A DNA stretch of 64,000 bases from Rhizodiscina lignyota (GCA_010015805.1 ML978126.1:1736001-1800000), one strand, 5' to 3'. Numbered from the stretch's first letter, positions 20,550 to 30,647 are shown. The notes: a model not told the origin generated them from the sequence alone. Numbers and translations are program-made.

Positions 20550-21508
20550 ATGGATTCCAACATTAGAGGGGATACGTACATCGCAGGACCGGATGATTTG
20601 TATGTATCGTCGATGCTGCGATACATAGTTTCAAGACCTTGGTCGGCCACTAACTCAACCACTTCAGTCCAACCCCCGATAAGATTCGAAATATCATCCT
20701 TGGATACCGTGGACAATTTGAAGAATCCGAACGCTCGATCAAGACAATTCTAGAAGTGCTGCAGCGTGCTGCCCAATGGGTCAACAACACATTAGCCCGC
20801 GGCATGGTCGCCCTCGAACATGGCGATCAGCGATTTTAAGACGACATTCCTGCCCCACTGTCCCTATATGAGCTCATCGACGCAGTCCGCCCTGCTGCTA
20901 TTGATTTAGACATCAATCCATTATTAGCTTCTAGAGCACTCTACGACCTACTGGGTGCCATCGACAAAGCGCGCCCTTTCCTGAACCAAACCCTCGCTTC
21001 TGAACCTACATCATATAATAATAGTCTTCAACAATTCGCTATCGATAGCGACATCCCGATCGCGAAGAAGAAACATATGACAACGCTTCTAAATTACAAC
21101 CATGCAATGCACCAGCGACGCATGATCCAGGTTCGGTTTGAGGACAAACTGCGCTCAGTGCTGACAAGCGTTGTCACGGCACTCCAGCCATACCTGGAAC
21201 AAGTCCAATCTGGAAGACAGGACTGTTCAGAGCACCAAGTGTCCGCATACTGTGGAGCCACAGAAGCAAAGCAGCTGGAGATCATTCACGAACTAGGCAA
21301 ATCTCTCGTGGTGTTGCAGCAACCTGATGGAGACCCATCGCCGATGGAGCGATCGGTCTTTGCGGTTGGTCTGCGGCGGATTATGCGACTCAGAATGTGG
21401 GATCTTGACGAGATATTCTTGAAGAACAGAGCCGAATTGGACGACTGTCTTGTTGCATTGAACCAACTAAGCCCACCAGCGCAAGCAGCCGGCACAGAAG
21501 TTGAGTGA
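20550..21508 (+). pseudogene. Second copy of family D, with one in-frame stop
   Basis: Exons 20550-20575 and 20668-21508 mirror gene D: the intron is phase 2 after 8 codons and the protein aligns along its length (NNTLARGM with DDSLASGM, DDIPAP with DDIPTP, YNHAMHQRR with YHRAMEARE, DPSPMERSV with DPSPMDQSV). A TAA at 20837-20839 interrupts the frame just before DDIPAP; the remaining 223 codons are open. Either the copy was disabled recently or it is read through or spliced in a way I cannot see. The rest of the frame, intact and well conserved, argues for recent loss. Confidence 0.65.
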
Positions 21509-22149
21509 AGGGCTAGCTCTCGCCTATCGTCATTATCAAATTCGTTCCACCAACCAAGTGAAGCGTTGCGCTTGTGTAGACCGGATACGGAACTCAAATA
21601 TCTTCACTTACTTGTTGCGCTGCTTCGAAACAATCTATACATCTTTTGATCACGTGATCCGCACTGTAGCAGCAGTACTTAATATCTTCTTTCGGCCCTC
21701 CTCCTTCTCTTTTATTTCTCTCTCTCAGAAACATACTGGGCCGTACTGCAAAGGCTACAAATTGCTATTCCCTCTATGATTACCAATATCGCAATAGGAC
21801 CTTTGGGCACCCCAGGCAACAGCAATTACACGTCTTGACGAATGAATCACTCCTCTACTAAGCTCCAACCAGCAGGACGCATTTGTTTCACATTGGAAGG
21901 GAGTGGGCTGACCCCGTTTCACTTCAAGTAAGTTAACCTTGGCAAAGCCCGTGTTCTAAGCTTATATATCTGACAACTTAGACTCTTCCACTTCTCATGC
22001 TTCATTGACGACGGTGCCGACCTGCACAGCCTCACTCCTCCATTTCACTACCGAAGCCCGATATTGCAGAACGGACTCCAGGCTTACAAGCTTTCATTGC
22101 TTCATTACCAACTATACACCCCCGAATCATCACTATAGCTTCCATTAAG
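21509..22149. promoter_or_regulatory. Leader/promoter of the second C gene, with a CACGTG palindrome
   Basis: A perfect 12-base palindrome GATCACGTGATC lies at 21648-21659, the same CACGTG core as in the E/F promoter. A leader intron is likely (gtaagt near 21929 to caacttag near 21981), matching the leader intron of gene C. No other gene is seen. Confidence 0.5.
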
Positions 22150-22947
22150 ATGGCTGCCGCCGCAAATCAGCCTGTACAACGCGCATTCAACGAATACATG
22201 ATCGTCGGTCATGATAACCAGGACATCAGTCGCATGGTCTATTTTAAGATTGATAGACGCGGGGAGACTGGCTACAAGACTGCTTTCCGAGTGATCGAGC
22301 CGCCGAAGACCTCACCACATGCTGTAATCTCGTACAAGAAGGTTCAATTCTTGCTGCAGTATGCAAATATTGCAGCATCAAAAAGGAATGAAAAGCTGTC
22401 GGAGCTATGGCTACAACATGTCGATCCGCATACTGCCAATCCAATAGCACAGCATATAACGTTTGCAACCAACTCACAGAGTACGTCGACCACTGAAAAG
22501 CTTGCCGCATACGAACGATTCAGGCGCGCCATTGCAGTGGAACCCGACGAACTGCCAATGGTTGCGGTGGCCATCGAGAAAATTGTCGGTGTGAAGCCTG
22601 AGACAACGTTGCTTAAACAGATTCACGAGGAGTCTCGTCTCATCCGATGCTCGCCGTTCGACATCCCTGCGTGGATCAGTTGGCACATTCTCTACGAAGA
22701 CGAAATTCGGGCGAATTTGAGCAAAAAGGTGCTACCAACGCCAATGCCAATGCCGACGCCAACGCCAACTCCAAAGAAAAGGGAGTTAGATGCTGCTACG
22801 GATGCTGCTACAGATGCTGCTACGAAGAAAAGGAAGCCGGATCCTGCTACGGATGCTGCTGCAAAGGAAAGGAAGCCGGATCGTGCTATGGATGCTGCTA
22901 CGATGGAAAGGATGCGGGATGCTGCGTTCATCTCTGCGCTCATGTGA
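22150..22947 (+). CDS. Second copy of family C, with a repetitive C-terminal tail
   Basis: Single exon, 265 residues. The first 195 residues align with gene C at 11743-12636: RAFNEYMIVG, VDPHTANPIAQ, YERFRRAI, IVGVKPETTLL and RCSPFDIPAWISWH. The last 60 differ completely: a run of Pro-Thr/Met dipeptides, then DAAT/DAAA units alternating with KKRKPD or KERKPD clusters, encoded by a gatgctgctac-like minisatellite at about 22787-22925. The Lys/Arg clusters could serve nuclear import. Function is unknown. It lies downstream of the D copy, as gene C does. Confidence 0.7.
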   Translation: MAAAANQPVQRAFNEYMIVGHDNQDISRMVYFKIDRRGETGYKTAFRVIEPPKTSPHAVISYKKVQFLLQYANIAASKRNEKLSELWLQHVDPHTANPIAQHITFATNSQSTSTTEKLAAYERFRRAIAVEPDELPMVAVAIEKIVGVKPETTLLKQIHEESRLIRCSPFDIPAWISWHILYEDEIRANLSKKVLPTPMPMPTPTPTPKKRELDAATDAATDAATKKRKPDPATDAAAKERKPDRAMDAATMERMRDAAFISALM

Positions 22948-23282
22948 TTGACTTAGGAGCTTGTGGCCCGGTGGGGGTAATTTACATTGCACTATCCTTC
23001 TGATAGTTTCATATATAATGAAGAGTTGGGGTAATTTCGAGATGACTTAATGATGGCAGAAAAAAAGTGGTTACGGAGTTCGGGGAAACAGTTTGCTTGG
23101 GCTGGGGCGCAATTGCAATGCCTCATTTCCTACCTCTTGCGCACAATCGCTGGAATCATCCCCCTCTACAAATCAAAACGTTGATGCTGCATTGCCCAGT
23201 TCAGGTACCAATCAATATCGAATTACTGATAACTGACTCGCATTGTTTGTGTATGTTGGTCCATACGGATACGTACTCAAGT
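22948..23282. other. Intergenic, no gene seen
   Basis: 3' flank of the second C gene. Nothing was recognised before the MITE. Confidence 0.4.
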
Positions 23283-23507
23283 GGGTGACAAAATAGTTGA
23301 GTCGTGGCTGCAATATACAGAACTACGAGGATGTATATCCTCGATAGTTAATATAAGTTATACACGGTAAAACTGCGTGTTTTAGATAAACGAACTCTAG
23401 TATATAATTTATCGACCTTTTAGAGATGCTCTCGCTAGCGTTGAAGAGGAAACCTCGCTTTTGCTGAATACGTTTAAACTTTGCAGGATTCAACTATTTT
23501 GTCACCC
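23283..23507. mobile_element. MITE copy 2 (non-autonomous DNA transposon)
   Basis: A 225-base element with near-perfect inverted ends: GGGTGACAAAATAGTTGAGTC at the left and its inverse with one change at the right. The interior matches the element at 18543-18766 in length and word order (GTATATCCTCG, GTTAATATAAGTTATA, GAGATGCTCTCG). It has no coding capacity. The superfamily cannot be fixed from the ends alone, and no clear target-site duplication is visible. Confidence 0.8.
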
Positions 23508-24046
23508 CCGCGGTGCTCTATATGTGACTTTGCGCCGAAATGCGCCGAAACGCACCGAAAGTTCAGCCGCCTTTAAACAGCGTGAAGGAAAAGTCAAGAC
23601 CAATGAACTAAAACCAGTACAGAGAGAGGGGGCATTTGCCGCAAGTCATTTTAACTGGCTTTGTGTAGTAAGTCGACCAAACCGAAGCTCATCGTAGTTC
23701 CATATAGAGTAGATGTAGCTGCCCATCTTTGTTGTAGCGCTATGAACTGGAAAAGAGAGATCATCGATACACCACCAACTGTATTCTTAGCGCGAGCGAA
23801 AAAGTGATGTGGTGCGTACTAAAGGAAGACATGAGATCGTCCCGCGCAAAAGCATTGAGTACGCGAAATCACCGCGCGGGGGAGAGGGGGGAGGTGTTGG
23901 GTTGCTAATGGGCAGTATTTCGTAGGACCGATAAGACAGTGTCACATCTTAGTGCTTATAATATACAATTGAAATGCACATTTAAGAATGTTCAATCTTC
24001 TAAATTTAGCCCAAAAAAAAAAAGGAAGAAATAAAAAAGAGGACAC
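23508..24046. other. Intergenic, no gene seen
   Basis: It includes a short GCGCCGAAA-type tandem near 23535 and purine-rich runs near 23880 and 24012. No gene. Confidence 0.4.
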
Positions 24047-24061
24047 AAAAAAAAAAAAAAA
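24047..24061 (-). terminator. RNA polymerase III T-run terminator of the U6 gene
   Basis: Fifteen consecutive T on the minus strand directly follow the U6 3' end. A second long T-rich run lies another 20-35 bases downstream. Confidence 0.8.
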
Positions 24062-24157
24062 CTGGAGCGTCTCTTTGTTTGCATGTGTCATCCTTAGTGC
24101 AGGGGCCATGCTAATCTTCTCTGTATCGTTTCAAATTGACCAAATGCCCGAAGGCGT
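24058..24157 (-). ncRNA. U6: U6 spliceosomal RNA
   Basis: The minus strand carries the U6 hallmarks in order: the 5' hairpin GCCTTCGGGC, then ATTTGGTCAATTTGAAA, the ACAGAGA box in CGATACAGAGAAGATTAGCA, the AGC triad region within ATGGCCCCTGCACTAAGGAT, and a 3' segment ACAAAGAGACGC ending in a run of T. U6 pairs with U2 and the 5' splice site and forms the catalytic core of the spliceosome. The 5' end is placed at the hairpin and could shift by a few bases. A weak TATA-like CTATTTAATT lies about 25-35 bases upstream. No intron is seen. The T run is the expected RNA polymerase III terminator. Confidence 0.93.
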
Positions 24158-24740
24158 TGATCGAAGGTTGCAACATCAATTAAATAGGCAACAAAATTAA
24201 TTAGCACCACCACCACGATTCTTTCCGCCGGTCTACCCCATCTACCAGACTCAGAAAAATATGCCCAACCAAACCCAAGTATCCAAAATATTTATTTCGC
24301 GTTGCCTAGGGGGCAAGATCGTGATTTGATTATCGCCGTTGGCGTTTGCGACCGCGGGTGGGCAGTTCGGGACACCCTCTGCAGACGAATTGCGAGATCG
24401 AAGGGCTAGTATCCTCCTAAAACCCACGAACAATCGAATCGAATATCTGGAAAAATTTAGGTATATTCTGGCAGTAATTTCACCCGTAATTTAGGCCTCA
24501 TTGGCCCCCTAGAAAGCGAGCGTTTTCGATGGAGAATGGGACGATGAGCGGAGGAGGGACAGAAATTCGTCCCACGCACAAATGCTCTTTATCCGAGGGG
24601 TACCTCTAGACTATTGGCTCCCACGGCTGGGTAAGCGTGCTGAGAAACTGGCTAAGACGGGATACATGTGATCTCATTCCGTAGTTTCACAGAAATCGAG
24701 CGGCCTTCTCGCCCTCTTGGGCTGCTATTGCACTTCCGTC

Positions 24741-26010
24741 CCGCAAGCAAACCTCTTCAATCCACCTCAACTTAGGGATTCAGGATGTAAATAACTTCTA
24801 CGACTACGCATTTCATGTATCTCCTCGCAGTCCGTCAAGGTTCATCTCTTGCAAGGCGTGCAGAGTATTTTGTCCTTTGAACTGTGCTACAGTAACCTGA
24901 TCAAAGCAGACAGACGCGTCCTCGATGCTTCTTGACCTTCGTCTTTGCCGCAGATTTAGTCCCTTCATCCGTTTATTGCACAGACTTTCCGCTGACCATG
25001 TAGCTCCAATCTTTATTAAGGTTTAATAAACTTCTTCTTCTCTAGAGCTGTCCGTAGTCACGCATTTGCTCAACACCGAACCTTCCTCTGGCCTCTTCAA
25101 CTTAGGAACTCAAGACGGAAAGAACTTCTATGACTACCCATTTCTTATACCTCCTCCTAGCCGTGGAAGGCTTATCTCTTACGAGTCTTGCAGAGCATAT
25201 TACTATTTGAACTGTGCTGCTCTAACGCAACCAATACGGATAGAAGCCTCGTCGATACTCCTTCACCTTCCTCATTACCGCAGATATGCTTCTTGCTTGG
25301 CAAACGATCTCTGCGAGTGCTTTGCCAGATGTCGTCTCCCATGAGTAGCCACAGGCATGAGGACGGCTCCTCTTCGACCCATGCATCATATACCTTGTCG
25401 GACTGCGGTGCAAGCGATTTTATCTCGAAGAACAGCTCGGTAAGATCCTCTGCGCTGCCATCCCAGATCATAGCCAGAGATACCACCGCCCCGGCAATGG
25501 CAGGCATCGGATGTATGGTGACGGACCTTGCTTGTCCCTCTGGATCGCCGTAGGCAGCATCAACCAGGGCTTGCACGTCTTTCGCGAAGCCACCAAACAT
25601 TTTAGCCACGCCCGCCCTGACGTTCTCCATTGTGTTCATTGCGAGGCAAGCTTTCCAGGTAGGCCGGACGTCATCTTAAGGTAGAAAAAGGGGCTCCAGC
25701 AGCTTTCGATGCGAGCTTAGCGAAGTTGAAGCGGGATCGATTTTGTATTGCACGGGCTTTTCGCTGACTGTACAGTTCCTATCTTCTTTGAGTTTATTAT
25801 AGCCTAGAACTCTTCCGCGATCATGCATTTGCTCGAGATCGAAGCCTCCTCGATGCTCCTTAACTTTCTTCTTTACCGCAGATATGCTCATTTCGTCCCT
25901 TTGTTGCACAACCCTTTCATTAAGTACATAATATCGATCTTCTTCAGTTCCCTGAGCTCATTCTCTTCTAGAGCGGTTCTACAGTCTTACGTTGGCCCAA
26001 GATCGGAGCC
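24741..26010. repeat. Degenerate dispersed repeat, about three partial copies
   Basis: Segments near 24750-25066, 25088-25300 and 25735-25960 share worn words in the same order: CCTCTTCAA..CTTAGG, TTACCGCAGATATGCT, TTGCACrG.CTTT.CGCTGAC and CACGCATTTGCTC-like. The copies are partly rotated, as expected from an old tandem array with deletions. On the minus strand the copies share a short open pattern (SAVKKKVKEHRGGF and AVMRKVKEYRRGF), so they may derive from a gene segment. Origin unknown. Confidence 0.5.
25172..25639 (-). CDS. Hypothetical open frame inside the degenerate repeats
   Basis: 155 codons. The N-terminal 110 residues look protein-like (MFGGFAKDVQALVDAAYG, then MPAIAGAVVSLAMIWDGSAE, FFEIKSLAPQSDKVYDAW), with a sensible alternation of hydrophobic and charged residues. 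The C-terminal part runs into the repeat copy at 25088-25300 and looks accidental. No family is recognised. It may be a fragment of a larger, decayed gene. Confidence 0.3.
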   Translation of the reverse strand: MNTMENVRAGVAKMFGGFAKDVQALVDAAYGDPEGQARSVTIHPMPAIAGAVVSLAMIWDGSAEDLTELFFEIKSLAPQSDKVYDAWVEEEPSSCLWLLMGDDIWQSTRRDRLPSKKHICGNEEGEGVSTRLLSVLVALEQHSSNSNMLCKTRKR

Positions 26011-26252
26011 TCCTCCACCCTTACTAACTTGTATACTTACTTCCAATATCCTCTCACGCATTCACTACTTGCACAAAGCTCCGCATGTGGTACACCATCT
26101 ATATGTCATTCACCGAATGATATTCATGAATCATAAGTACAGTATGAGTGGCATCTCATCTATTATCATCAGAGCAAGCCTAGCCACCCATGTCATTTTG
26201 TCGTAAACTCCGCCTGACCGATGCAAATGCTTATTTAATGCTACTGTCCTCA

Positions 26253-29200
26253 TCACAGCTTCTCGTTCTCCCCCTCCGTGACGTCCACCTCCGCCAAATC
26301 GGCAAAGTCCTCGCGCCGAATGCCGCTCCTCTCACACATCCCCCTGAAGATACCACCCGCCTCGTACAAGCGGCCGGGCGTGTCCAGCTCGGCGATCCTG
26401 CCGGCATCCATCACCAGAATACGATCATATCCGATGATCGTCTTGAGTCTGTGTGCGATGCACAGCAGCGTCTTGCCCTTGAAGCCCGCCTGCATCGTCT
26501 TCTGGATCTTCTGATCCGTCTCCATGTCGACGCTGGAGGTCGCTTCGTCGCACACGATGATCTGGCTCCCTCTGACCAGTGCTCTTGCGAGCGCCATTAG
26601 TTGTCGTTGCCCGAGGGAGAAGTTGAGGCCTTCTTCTTCGACGATGCCGTCAAGATGCACGCGTTGGTTCTTGTCGGTCATGTTTGCATCGGGAGCGACG
26701 AGATCGGCCTGGCGTAGCGCGCTCCAGAGTTCAAGATCGGTATGTTCGCCGAAGGGATCGAGGTTTGAGCGGACGGTGCCACGGAAGAGGGTAGGATCTT
26801 GCGGGATGATTGCGAGTCTGCTTCTCAGATCGAGGAGGCCAACTGTGCCAATATCGACGCCGTCGATAGTAATTGTACCACCACAAATGTCCACCAGCCT
26901 GAATAGCGTGCTCATGATACTGGATTTACCCGCGCCAGTTCGTCCGACAACTCCAATGCGCTCTCCGGCCTTCACATGCACGCTCAATCCTTGAAGCACG
27001 AGCGGTAGGCCTGGACGGTACCGCATCTCGACGTTGTCGAAGACGATTTCTCCGTGCTCTGGCCAGCTCGGTCGGACTTGGGCGAGATGTAGCGGCGGCT
27101 CTTCGTCAAGCTGCGTGCCATAATAGTGGATACGTTCTGTGGCATTCATATGGTTCTCGACTTCAGCAAGCTGACGAACAGTGAATTGAATCATCTGCAC
27201 GATAGAGAGAATGTAACTGAGGACAAGACCGCCGATGGATGGCGAGATTGAGAAACGTGAAGTTACGACCAGGATGCCGGTGACGAAAACAAGCATGTTG
27301 CCGATGAGGTCCAAACGTGTGGAAAGCCAGCGTTGATTCGCATATGTGAGGAAGTATGCGCCATCCATACTGTCGATCGCATCGTAGATAGTCCGAGAAA
27401 AGCGATCCTGCAGACCGTACGCGCGAATGGTGGAAACACCAGAGACAGCTTCGCTGAACTTTGCGAAAACGACGCTACGCAACAGCGATTCGTGTCGCTT
27501 AATTTCACGTGCAGAGGCACGATAATAAGCCGCAGCTGCCACGAATAGGATAGCGAGGGGGCCGAGAGCGACAGCAAAGTAGTGGAAGTAGACGATGATG
27601 AGGATGAAGACAGACACGATCATTCCGAGCGTCATAAAGTACATGCGCATCGAGTCAGTCAAATTGTTGTCCATGGTGTCGATATCCTTCGAGAAGCGGT
27701 TTGTGATTCGGCCGAGAGGTGTTGTGTCGAAGAACGACATTGGCGCTCTGAGGACTCGAGTGATGGATTGCTGAAGCATGGTCTTGCTGGCTTGAGTGCC
27801 AAAGTAGGAAAGCGCGAGGGAGAAACCAAAGAGCATCAGAGCCTGGGAAGCACCCAAAGCAGCATATACTCCAATATATGTACCCTGTGAAAATCCCCAT
27901 TTGTTTGATGTCCACCAGGAGAGCCACAGACTGGTCACAATATTCGATCCTTGAGATCCCACGAGGAAGAAGAATATCAATGGAGCAACGAATATAGATC
28001 CGGATGCTCTGACATACGATATCCACACGGACCAGGAAACACTCTTTGTTGCTCTTTCTTCAGCTTGCATCAAAGCTGCGGCCTTCTTTTGCATCTTCTT
28101 CTTCTTGCTGTCCTTCTTCTCTTCTTCTATCTCATCTTCATTGACGTCGTCCTCCTTCTCTTTCTCCTCCTCAACCGCAGTCGTTGCCATGAGATGTTTG
28201 AAATCCTCGCTTCCAGTCATGAGGTTGTCGAACGTGTCAATCGCTTCGATATGTCCATTGTTCATCCAGATGATGCGATCGCATCTGTTCAAAACCCAAA
28301 GCTGGTGAGTGGCGAGAATTCTGCATTTGTTCTTCAGCAGTCCACAAATCGCATTGTCCATGATGTGCCTTCCAACATGAGCATCGACGGCGGAGAGCGG
28401 GTCGTCGAGTAGAACAATATCCGAGTTGAAGTAGATAGCTCTTGCGATATTCAGGCGTTGCTTCTGGCCACCAGAGACAGTAATACCCCTTTCACCAATC
28501 TCAGTTTGATCGCCAGCCGGGAGCATATCGAAATCTGGGCGGAGCGCGCAAGCATTCACGACCGTGTCGTACCAGTCCCTCTTGAACTCGGTTCCGAACA
28601 AAATGTTCTCCTTGACTGTCGCATTCTGGATCCAAGCATACTGTGGACAGAAAGCTCTCGAGGCACCCAGCGTAACCTTGCCTTCAGTCCTCCGCATATC
28701 TCCAGCAAGTGCTGCCAAAAGCGAGCTCTTTCCAGAACCGACGGTTCCAATGACAGCAATAAGCTCGTTGCGTCCAACAGAAAAGTTAATATCCCGAATC
28801 CTAAACGGCTCTTCCTCCGTAAGTGTACTCGAACTATCAACCTCCTGTGCTACACCCTTGTCTGCATCCTTCTTTCGCTGTTTCTCTGCCTTTTCTTCAT
28901 CTTTGACCTGTTTCTTCGTCTTCAATGCATTGTTCGGATTTTGATCCGGATCTTGAGTCGGCGACCGTTCCCAAGTAAATTCGCCATCGACAACAGTTAC
29001 AGCCTGCTTGGCATTGTAATCCCATTCGCAGTCATCACCAGCTTCCTCGGCAAGAAGAAACTCCTGGATTCGATTGATGGAAGAGTATGCGTCAATGGCT
29101 TGACCAATGACCAGGGGCAGGAAGTTAAGCGGCAGGCGCAGAGAATTGAACAATGCTAGCGAGGAGAAGACTGGTGCCGGATCGAGGACGTGCTGCGATA

Positions 29201-30647
29201 GTGAGTAGGTAATGAAGGCCAACATTGAAGCAAACACCGGCATTGTCATCGAGACGGCATTGATACCGTTTCGAATTGCGAGCAATCTCTGGATCGACCC
29301 GATTTCCCGCTTTCTGATCGCTTTGATTCGCTCGAGGAAACTCGTCTCCCATCCAAAATACTTGACGAACCGGACGCCTTGCAAAATCTCTTGGGTCAAG
29401 CTGACTCGCTGGTCGGTGATCTTGTTGATTCCCACTCTTCGCTTGAATAGACTTCGGATAGCGCGTCCCAGAATTGGCATGGCGATAACAAGTAAGGCGA
29501 ATCCGGCCAGAGCGCTATACGTCAGGTTGATGAGGAGAAGAATGAGCGTAATGACGATGGCAACCGGAGAAGTCCATATCATGTGGAACATGCCAAAGGC
29601 CTGGTCGACACGGTAGGTATCAGTAGACATGAGGTTGATAATGCGTCCATTGCTCCACCCACGTCCATCTCCGCTGACTCCTTTTGTCCCAACTTCTTTT
29701 GGTATCTTCTTCTTTCGCAGCATCTTCTTGTACCATTTCTTCTCCTCCTCAGTGCCAGGTTTGATATCAGCAGGTGGCTTCTCGATAGAAGCACCACCAG
29801 CCTTTGCGCGTCCAGAAAGCCTCATTGCCTTGTCGAAAATGACAGCCATGAGCGCTGCTCGAGCTTGACCACCATTCAACATACCGCGGTAGATGAAATG
29901 ATTCGTGGACAAACTTTGCATCATTTGCAGGATCAGGAGGCAAATTACAAGTCCAATTCCTTCCCCTATGGCAGGACCTGGAGTGTGGGAATGTTGAGAG
30001 GCATATGCTCGTCCAGCAAAGGAAATCAGATAGCGCAGGACAAATGGGGCAATGACTTGGACAACGCTGGCCGTCAGCTGACAGATACCGCCAACAATGA
30101 ATTCGAACTTGAGAGTGTCATAGATGGCCATGAGAAGTGGTCGTTTGTCGCCGCGATCAATGCGCATCCGGAAAGACTTGTTCAACTTCGCCGTCAACAC
30201 ATCTACGCTCCTGTCGGGGTTGACAAGCCAGATGTCGTTCACTTCCAGTGTCCTCTTATATCCAGTTGTTATCAGAGGTGCAACCCATTGGAAGTAAAGC
30301 ATGCTGATAAAAGGAGCACGATATTCTCTTGATGGACCTCGCTCTTCGGGCACTGGAGGGGGTTTGCGTTTCAGAGGATCTATCCGATGCCAGAAGCTTC
30401 GCTTCGCTTTGCTGCTTGGATTCGTGCCATCTTCGCTTGCTTCCGTGTATCGGCTTTCAGTCCTGCTCAATGCTTTGCTCATATGTTGCTTCTCTGGATG
30501 CTTCTCGAAATCGACATCCTCGGAGCCAATGTCGTTGTCGTCCACAGGCTCTTCAGCCACAGGCTCGGCCGGCGCGGTGCTGTACGCGGCCGCTGCAGCG
30601 GTATCTTGCTTCAACACCTCTTTTTCATCACCCGGCGGAGAAGACAT
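26253..30647 (-). CDS. ABCC-type multidrug transporter (Yor1-like)
   Basis: Single exon, 1464 residues from the ATG at 30647; the frame continues 38 codons upstream, but the N-terminus MSSPPGDEKE is the likelier start. Layout: acidic N-terminal region, TMD1, NBD1, linker with Lys/Glu-rich stretch, TMD2, NBD2. NBD1 has GTVGSGKSS (Walker A from about residue 634), VSGGQKQR and IVLLDDPLSAVD. NBD2 has GRTGAGKSS (from about 1235), FSLGQRQLMALARAL and IIVCDEATSSVD. The Asp in place of the catalytic Glu of NBD1 is normal for the ABCC family, giving one degenerate ATP site. There is no TMD0 extension, so it fits the short Yor1-like group that exports organic anions and drugs at the plasma membrane. 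The substrate is inferred only from the family. Confidence 0.93.
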   Translation of the reverse strand: MSSPPGDEKEVLKQDTAAAAAYSTAPAEPVAEEPVDDNDIGSEDVDFEKHPEKQHMSKALSRTESRYTEASEDGTNPSSKAKRSFWHRIDPLKRKPPPVPEERGPSREYRAPFISMLYFQWVAPLITTGYKRTLEVNDIWLVNPDRSVDVLTAKLNKSFRMRIDRGDKRPLLMAIYDTLKFEFIVGGICQLTASVVQVIAPFVLRYLISFAGRAYASQHSHTPGPAIGEGIGLVICLLILQMMQSLSTNHFIYRGMLNGGQARAALMAVIFDKAMRLSGRAKAGGASIEKPPADIKPGTEEEKKWYKKMLRKKKIPKEVGTKGVSGDGRGWSNGRIINLMSTDTYRVDQAFGMFHMIWTSPVAIVITLILLLINLTYSALAGFALLVIAMPILGRAIRSLFKRRVGINKITDQRVSLTQEILQGVRFVKYFGWETSFLERIKAIRKREIGSIQRLLAIRNGINAVSMTMPVFASMLAFITYSLSQHVLDPAPVFSSLALFNSLRLPLNFLPLVIGQAIDAYSSINRIQEFLLAEEAGDDCEWDYNAKQAVTVVDGEFTWERSPTQDPDQNPNNALKTKKQVKDEEKAEKQRKKDADKGVAQEVDSSSTLTEEEPFRIRDINFSVGRNELIAVIGTVGSGKSSLLAALAGDMRRTEGKVTLGASRAFCPQYAWIQNATVKENILFGTEFKRDWYDTVVNACALRPDFDMLPAGDQTEIGERGITVSGGQKQRLNIARAIYFNSDIVLLDDPLSAVDAHVGRHIMDNAICGLLKNKCRILATHQLWVLNRCDRIIWMNNGHIEAIDTFDNLMTGSEDFKHLMATTAVEEEKEKEDDVNEDEIEEEKKDSKKKKMQKKAAALMQAEERATKSVSWSVWISYVRASGSIFVAPLIFFFLVGSQGSNIVTSLWLSWWTSNKWGFSQGTYIGVYAALGASQALMLFGFSLALSYFGTQASKTMLQQSITRVLRAPMSFFDTTPLGRITNRFSKDIDTMDNNLTDSMRMYFMTLGMIVSVFILIIVYFHYFAVALGPLAILFVAAAAYYRASAREIKRHESLLRSVVFAKFSEAVSGVSTIRAYGLQDRFSRTIYDAIDSMDGAYFLTYANQRWLSTRLDLIGNMLVFVTGILVVTSRFSISPSIGGLVLSYILSIVQMIQFTVRQLAEVENHMNATERIHYYGTQLDEEPPLHLAQVRPSWPEHGEIVFDNVEMRYRPGLPLVLQGLSVHVKAGERIGVVGRTGAGKSSIMSTLFRLVDICGGTITIDGVDIGTVGLLDLRSRLAIIPQDPTLFRGTVRSNLDPFGEHTDLELWSALRQADLVAPDANMTDKNQRVHLDGIVEEEGLNFSLGQRQLMALARALVRGSQIIVCDEATSSVDMETDQKIQKTMQAGFKGKTLLCIAHRLKTIIGYDRILVMDAGRIAELDTPGRLYEAGGIFRGMCERSGIRREDFADLAEVDVTEGENEKL

